From the NCBI GenBank assembly GCA_964577205.1, contig CAZNYG010000031.1:1-25689 (forward strand): a stretch of DNA of 25,689 nucleotides, in the 5' to 3' direction. Below are positions 21,087 to 25,689 of the stretch, one piece after another. The DNA is from CAZNYG01 sp964577205. Its GTDB lineage: Bacteria; Elusimicrobiota; Endomicrobiia; Endomicrobiales; CAIRNS01. A program made the translations under genes and the position numbers. The stretch's first letter is position 1; each line of letters opens with the position of its first letter. The notes under the pieces are model-generated. The model searched no databases. It saw nothing but the letters and a program-made list of their open reading frames with translations, and had not been told where the DNA came from.

Positions 21087-23564
21087 TCAACTGGACTTCG
21101 AAGACGTTGAGATCCCGCTGAGCGACGATATCTGCTGGGTAAGCCAGCCTCCCGTACTCTGCATCTTTCCCATATATTCTTCCATGGCCGCGTATTGCTT
21201 TTTCAGGCGGGCTTCCTTTGCGGAAAGCCGGTCTTCCAGCATCTCGATACGGTCCTTATAATCCTCGATCTGCGAGTTGATCGCGTCCTGCGCGAGCTGA
21301 ATAAGGCCGTTCCCCGCCTCGGTCAGGTTCGCGATGCTGCTGTTCAGCTTGCCGCCCACGCCTACATCCTCGTACGCCTGGATCTGCGCTATCCTCGCGC
21401 GGTGATCGGCGGCATTGGTGCCGGTGATCTGCAGCCGCACCTTCTCGGTTATGGCCCCGGAAAGATAAGCGCTCATCTGCGCTCCGGTATTTCCTGAGAC
21501 GGTCGTCGCGGTGATCCAATCCGCGGCCAGGGCGGCATTCCCGCCCAGCCTCAGGTATTGGACCGCCATGGAGCTGATACCCCAGCTTGCCGCGGGATAC
21601 TCTTCGGAATCAAGTGTGTTGACCAGAAAGCGGCTGATAGACCTCGCTTTGTTAAAATTCAACGTAAAGTATTCGGTTCCCAGGTCGGTGCTGCTCATCC
21701 AGCCGTTCCCGTCTCCCCAGGAAGAGGACGTGTCAACACCGTTCAGCACGCTTTCCGCGGAAAAGCCGGCCTCGGTACCGGTGCTGACGCTCACGGTGGC
21801 CCCCAGAGAACTCATCGCGACATCCGTTTTCGCGGTAAAGAGCGCGATAACGTCGTTCAGGCTGTAAGTGAGCGCGTTGGTCAATTCCGTATCGTTCACA
21901 TTAAGTGTCCCGGTTAGATCCGACGAAATGCCGATCTGGAACAGCGATTTTATGTTCGATGAAACCCCCGACACGTCGTCCATGATCATGCCCTGTACCT
22001 GGTTCTCGATCATAGCGAGGGTCGTATCTCCGAAAAGGGGCCCGCCCTTGGTGTCCGTTTCGGAATCATAGGTCCCCTGCGCGCGGATAGCTGTCATCAG
22101 GGTGTTGTACGCGTCGATAAAACCCTTTATGGCTGTTTTGATCCCCTCAGTGTCCGACTGCACGTCAACGGTCACCGGCGCGGCGCTCGTCTTAAGCAGC
22201 GTGAACGTGACGCCGTTCATCACGTCGTCAATGATATTGCCGTGGCGCGACACAACGACCGGATTCGTCATTCCAAGGCTCAGCTCCGCGTCCTGCGCGG
22301 CCTGCATCGTCTTGCCGATGCCCTCGGACTGGTCAAGGTCAAGGTCCGACGGGGTATAGATGGCTTTGATCTCTCCGGAAACATTCACCGCTACGCCGTC
22401 CACAAAGAACTGCAGCTTGCCGGTGGCGATGTCCACTTCCACCTCGTTGCCGGTAGTGCCGTGAAGCCCCGCGCCCTTTACGGCGAACGCCGTGCCGCCG
22501 ACCGTGACGCTCTCGATGTCGGAAAGGCTGGAAGACGCGAAATCGAGCGTATAATCTCCGGAGGCCGCGCCCCTGGTCCCGTCGCCCGTGCCGACAGCCT
22601 CGTCCGTGATCTTCGAGGCGGTGTCCGTGATCGTCAACTGCCCGATGGAACCGGTATTTTTGCTGGAGACCACCAGCTTATACGGGCTTCCAGATTCACC
22701 CGTGTTTATTATTGAGGCGGTGAACGGCCCGCTCGCGCCATTGATAGCGTCGCGGATGCCTTCAAGCGTGTTATTGGTCGGATCGATCGTTATGGTGAAC
22801 AGGGGGTCAAGGTCGCTGCCATTCAGCGTTTTTTCGGATGTGCTGCCGGCAATCCCGAGCTGCTGCGCGCCGGTCCCCGTCATGTCAGTGACCGACAGGG
22901 TACCGTACCCGCCGGATGTGTCCGTGAGCTTCAGGCCGGTGCCGTCATCATTAATGGATGCCTTCACGCTGATACCGGCATTGTTGATGAGGTCGATGAC
23001 ATCCTGCAGATCGGCCGCGCCCGCGATATTGACCGCCGCTGAAACCCCAGCCTTGTTCCTTACCATGAAGGAAGCGTCTGCGGTATCCACGCCCGCGCCG
23101 CCGTTTAAAAAGGAAAGCTCCGTGAACGCGTTCACGTCGTTGTCATCGGTGCCGTTCCCGGCGCGTATGGTTATCTGCCCCCCGGCCATGAGCGCGGCGG
23201 CCTTGGAAGCCACTCCCCGCGACAGAGACTGCTGCCCGTAGGCAAGTTTGTTCACCGTAAGGGACTGTGTGACCTGATCGGCGAAAGACGCCGAAGTTAT
23301 CTTAAGCACTTCTTCGTCGCTTGAGGTGGCGGACGTCTCCCGGAACGTGTTTTCCCGGTTCACGATCATGGCTTGAATCTTAAGGTTGACCAGGTTGGCC
23401 TGGATCGTCTTCCAAGCGGTCAGCTTGTTGTTCTCGATGGTCTGGCGGGCCTGCATATTGCGCAGGGGGGCGCGCTCGATCTCCATCAATTTGCTGACGA
23501 TCGTGTCGGTATCCATCCCCGAGATGATCCCGGAGATACTCGAAGTCCCGCTTGATGTCGCCAT
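21087..23564 (-). CDS. fliD: flagellar cap protein FliD with an inserted discoidin-like domain
   Basis: An 825-aa filament cap protein (HAP2). The start is ATG 23564, four bases after AGGAGG; an open frame further upstream lacks a good signal. N-terminal FliD_N: SSISGIISGMDTDTIVSKLM (8-27) and LQ-type helix up to about 95. Two Flagellin_IN-like motifs follow (about 162-240 and 256-315). The C-terminal FliD domain spans about 450-585, then a discoidin (F5/8 type C)-like module at 589-733, and finally the coiled coil and tail GVGGKLNSSIANLTEAGNGL to MQSTGGWLTQQ (735-812). The module lies exactly where normal FliD runs from the xLF segment into GVGxxL. Usual FliD is 450-650 aa, so the extra length is explained by the insert and a long D2/D3 region. 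It lies 15 bp upstream of fliS. Confidence 0.94.
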   Translation of the reverse strand: MATSSGTSSISGIISGMDTDTIVSKLMEIERAPLRNMQARQTIENNKLTAWKTIQANLVNLKIQAMIVNRENTFRETSATSSDEEVLKITSASFADQVTQSLTVNKLAYGQQSLSRGVASKAAALMAGGQITIRAGNGTDDNDVNAFTELSFLNGGAGVDTADASFMVRNKAGVSAAVNIAGAADLQDVIDLINNAGISVKASINDDGTGLKLTDTSGGYGTLSVTDMTGTGAQQLGIAGSTSEKTLNGSDLDPLFTITIDPTNNTLEGIRDAINGASGPFTASIINTGESGSPYKLVVSSKNTGSIGQLTITDTASKITDEAVGTGDGTRGAASGDYTLDFASSSLSDIESVTVGGTAFAVKGAGLHGTTGNEVEVDIATGKLQFFVDGVAVNVSGEIKAIYTPSDLDLDQSEGIGKTMQAAQDAELSLGMTNPVVVSRHGNIIDDVMNGVTFTLLKTSAAPVTVDVQSDTEGIKTAIKGFIDAYNTLMTAIRAQGTYDSETDTKGGPLFGDTTLAMIENQVQGMIMDDVSGVSSNIKSLFQIGISSDLTGTLNVNDTELTNALTYSLNDVIALFTAKTDVAMSSLGATVSVSTGTEAGFSAESVLNGVDTSSSWGDGNGWMSSTDLGTEYFTLNFNKARSISRFLVNTLDSEEYPAASWGISSMAVQYLRLGGNAALAADWITATTVSGNTGAQMSAYLSGAITEKVRLQITGTNAADHRARIAQIQAYEDVGVGGKLNSSIANLTEAGNGLIQLAQDAINSQIEDYKDRIEMLEDRLSAKEARLKKQYAAMEEYMGKMQSTGGWLTQQISSLSGISTSSKSS

Positions 23565-23720
23565 ACGTCCTCCTGAAGAACGGCAGCCGGCCACCGAACG
23601 CCGCCGGAAAATATCATGCCCCGAAACAACCGGGACTCAAGCTTGAAAGAAGCCCCTTGCGCGGCCGTCACTGTTAACGGCGCGCGTGAAAAAATTTCCC
23701 CGTTTTCAGAAAGGGCCGGA

Positions 23721-24131
23721 TCATTGCCCCTGAGCCAGGCCCGCGCGGATCTCCTGTTCCATACGGTTCAGGAATTCCACCATTTCCTTCGGAGGGATCT
23801 GCTTGACGACCTTGCCCGCGTCAACGTCAATTATTCTGAGCAGGAAAACATTGCCCTCTATCCCGAAAGAAAGCCGGGTTGTATGGGTGTCCAGAAGCTG
23901 GTTCAGCTTATCAACCCGCTGTTTGAATTCTTCATACGAAGGAGCGGCCTGATTCCGGGCATCTGCGCCGGACAGGTTTGCACCTGCGCCAAGGGAAGCG
24001 GAAATGACGGGAGACGAAGCCTTCTGTTCCGCGGCCTGCGAGCGGGCATTCATCATGTTCTGATATGCCTGGTACGCGTCCACCAGTGGGCTGTCACCGC
24101 CAATCGAGGATATCTTATCTATCCGAGTCAT
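23721..24131 (-). CDS. flaG: FlaG family protein
   Basis: A 136-aa protein of the FlaG family (PF03646), which often lies beside fliD and influences filament length. The N-terminal half is low in conserved residues and rich in Ala and Ser; the conserved C-terminal part runs from LNQLLDTHTTRLSFGIEGN through VFLLRIIDVDAGKVVKQIPPKEM to the LNRMEQEIRAGL helix. The start was set at ATG 24131; a GTG three codons earlier is possible. AGGGGGTGAT, a strong Shine-Dalgarno sequence, precedes it. It stands between the flagellin terminator and fliD; the 156 bp before fliD hold an imperfect hairpin around 23658-23688 without a T-run. Confidence 0.92.
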   Translation of the reverse strand: MTRIDKISSIGGDSPLVDAYQAYQNMMNARSQAAEQKASSPVISASLGAGANLSGADARNQAAPSYEEFKQRVDKLNQLLDTHTTRLSFGIEGNVFLLRIIDVDAGKVVKQIPPKEMVEFLNRMEQEIRAGLAQGQ

Positions 24132-24204
24132 CGCAATCACCCCCTAATCCGCTAAATCGCGCCTGGATCTTGTGGGTCGCGCGGATTAGTAATTTGAATA
24201 AATT

Positions 24205-24247
24205 TGAAAAACAGGGCTGCCCTCCCCGTTGAAGGGGAGGACAGCCC
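24205..24247 (-). terminator. rho-independent terminator after the flagellin gene
   Basis: A long GC-rich hairpin: GGGCTG-CCTCCCC pairs with GGGGAGG-CAGCCC around a six-base loop (24214-24247, one mismatch), followed on the minus strand by TGTTTTTC. It starts 17 bp after the flagellin stop. A strong signal, as expected for a highly expressed gene. Confidence 0.95.
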
Positions 24248-24263
24248 CCGAACTATGCCGCTA

Positions 24264-25688
24264 TCATCCGAGCAGTTTAAGGACTGACTGCGGAGAAGCG
24301 TTGGCCTGGGCAAGCATCGCGGTGCCTGCCTGGATCATGATCTGGCTTCTCGTGAACTCCATCATCTCCTTGGCCATATCCACGTCGCGGATACGGGATT
24401 CGGAAGCCGACAGGTTCTCACGGGAAACTTCAAGGCTCCTGACTTTCGTCTCGAGCACGTTCTTCGTCAAAGCGCCGAGGTCCGCGCGAACCGTCGATAT
24501 GTCATCGATGGCCGCGTCAATGACCGCCAGGGCGTTCGTCGGATCGTCAGACAGGTTGAAGATCGCGCCCGTCTTGATCGCGTTCAGGCCGAGAGCTTCC
24601 GCGCCCGAAATGCTGGTCCCGAGCTTCGAAGGATCAACGTTGCTCAGGCTGACCTTCTGCGTCTCGCCGCTGGACGCGCCGATCTGGAACGTGACCGCGT
24701 TGGCGTCAATCCTGGCCGCGTTCGCATAATCCGAAGCGGTGACTGAAGAAGCCATGCCGATCGCCGTACCCGCAAAGTCGGTCCCGGTTGCCGCCGTAAG
24801 CGTCAAGCCGCTGCCCGTCGCGGTGGATCCGTGGATCGTGCCGGAAATGTTCGTCCCGTACCCGATCGCCGTTCCGGCCGAACCCGCCGTGCTGGCAAGC
24901 ACGCCAGTCGCGTCCTGCACGACAACGCTCTGGTTGCTGCCGTACTGAGCCGTGGTGAAGTGGAACTGGTTGGCGCTGTACGAAACCGTAACGCTGACGC
25001 CAGCTTCGGTAAGCCCGGACTGCAGCGCCGTCACGGCGCTCGCGAACGTCAGGTCTGCCGCAAGCGTTATGCTGACGCCGTTGATGATAACGGTGCCGCC
25101 GCGCTGGGTCGTCGTCGAAGTGGCGAACCCTCCCAGAGAGGAGATCGTCGCTTTCGTCGCCAGAGCGGAAACGGAAACGTCAAGGAACGTCGAGCCCGAC
25201 AGCGCGCTGTCGCCTACGTTGACAGTTTCGACCGCCGCCGTGTTCACTACCGCCCCTATGTTCCCGGAATCGCCGTTCAGCAGGTGGCGGCCAAGGTAAG
25301 AGGTGTTCGAAGCGATCGAAGCGATCGAGTTGACCGCTGAATCGATCTGTTCCTGGTCGGCCGCGATGGCTGACGAGGAGCTCGCGCCGGTGTTCGCGGC
25401 GTGCAGAGCAAGGGCGCGCATCGAGTTCAACATGGTGTTGATCTCGACCAGCGCTCCTTCAGTCACCTGGATCATCGAGACCGCGTCCTGCGTGTTGTTC
25501 ACGGCCTGGTCAACGCCGGCGATCTCAGCGCGGAGTTTTTCAGAGATAACGAGGCCCGCGGGGTCGTCCGCCGCTCTGTTGATCCTGTAACCCGATGAGA
25601 GTTTTTCAAGCGACTTGGAAAGCGAGGAGTTCGTGGCGGTGAGGTTTCTCCAGCCATTAAGAGCCAGAATGTTGTGGTTAATTCGCAT
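24264..25688 (-). CDS. fliC: flagellin (filament subunit)
   Basis: A 474-aa flagellin with both conserved ends. N-terminal D0/D1: MRINHNILALNGWRN, LSKSLEKLSSGYRINRAADD (24-43), AGLVISEKLRAEI and SMIQVTEGAL. C-terminal D1/D0: LGALTKNVL, ENLSASESRIRDVDMAKEMM (424-443), SQIMIQAGTAMLAQAN and SVLKLLG. The middle (about 150-370) is a Ser/Thr-rich domain with a Flagellin_IN-like stretch at about 198-265 (VIINGVSITLAAD and on). It probably carries the O-linked nonulosonic acid put on by Maf. The start ATG is one base from the window end, so its promoter is not visible. Conserved ends show it is a true filament protein rather than a hook-associated protein. Confidence 0.95.
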   Translation of the reverse strand: MRINHNILALNGWRNLTATNSSLSKSLEKLSSGYRINRAADDPAGLVISEKLRAEIAGVDQAVNNTQDAVSMIQVTEGALVEINTMLNSMRALALHAANTGASSSSAIAADQEQIDSAVNSIASIASNTSYLGRHLLNGDSGNIGAVVNTAAVETVNVGDSALSGSTFLDVSVSALATKATISSLGGFATSTTTQRGGTVIINGVSITLAADLTFASAVTALQSGLTEAGVSVTVSYSANQFHFTTAQYGSNQSVVVQDATGVLASTAGSAGTAIGYGTNISGTIHGSTATGSGLTLTAATGTDFAGTAIGMASSVTASDYANAARIDANAVTFQIGASSGETQKVSLSNVDPSKLGTSISGAEALGLNAIKTGAIFNLSDDPTNALAVIDAAIDDISTVRADLGALTKNVLETKVRSLEVSRENLSASESRIRDVDMAKEMMEFTRSQIMIQAGTAMLAQANASPQSVLKLLG

Positions 25689-25689
25689 G

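Noticed and set aside
23658..23688. Hairpin between flaG and fliD as a terminator
   Set aside because: The stem is about 9 bp with a bulge and is not followed by T residues on the minus strand; at most an RNA structure.

Overview
All genes in this window are read from the minus strand. The window falls into two blocks that probably come from different genomes, joined inside a coding sequence at about position 6412.

Left block (1-6412): the start of an ExbD/TolR gene, an ExbB/TolQ gene, a very long secreted TPR protein, an RdgB-type nucleotide pyrophosphatase, a Gfo/Idh/MocA oxidoreductase of an unusual 'CEARM' type, and the last 80 or so codons of smpB. The ExbB-ExbD-TPR arrangement and the odd oxidoreductase resemble what I would expect in Verrucomicrobiota (Opitutae-like). 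This is an inference from gene content, not a search result.

Right block (6413-25689): a flagellar filament and flagellin-glycosylation locus from an uncultured-looking, flagellated bacterium of uncertain phylum (an Omnitrophota-like lineage is one guess). In transcription order (right to left) it holds flagellin, a terminator, flaG, fliD, fliS, a terminator, a promoter, an unrecognised 209-aa gene, a Maf/DUF115 glycosyltransferase, then legB, legC, ptmE, legH-like, legI, a methyltransferase, an SDR epimerase, a DegT aminotransferase, a WbqC-family protein, legG, a PIG-L deacetylase and the first 71 codons of a second Gfo/Idh oxidoreductase. Together ptmE, legB, legC, legH, legG and legI make up the GDP-linked route to legionaminic acid. 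LegF, which would make the CMP-sugar donor, is not in the window; it may have lain beyond the join. Maf would transfer the sugar to Ser/Thr of the flagellin encoded in the same locus. The remaining enzymes probably make a modified derivative or a second sugar.

The most unusual feature is the spacer DNA of the sugar cluster. Nearly every spacer between 6.6 and 15.7 kb is filled by an element made of degenerate 8-bp units (GTTCNNNN) facing the same units inverted (GAACNNNN), bounded by GGC and GCC, starting within a few bases of the upstream gene's stop codon and ending just before the next gene's ribosome-binding site. Two other spacers carry a second family with the same design but a 7-bp unit (WTCAGNN). 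Neither family is seen left of the join, nor in the flagellar part. The FliD cap protein also carries a discoidin-like (F5/8 type C) domain inserted just before its C-terminal coiled coil. No stretch longer than 300 bp lacks a gene; the 214-bp gap at 4135-4348 shows no recognisable signal.
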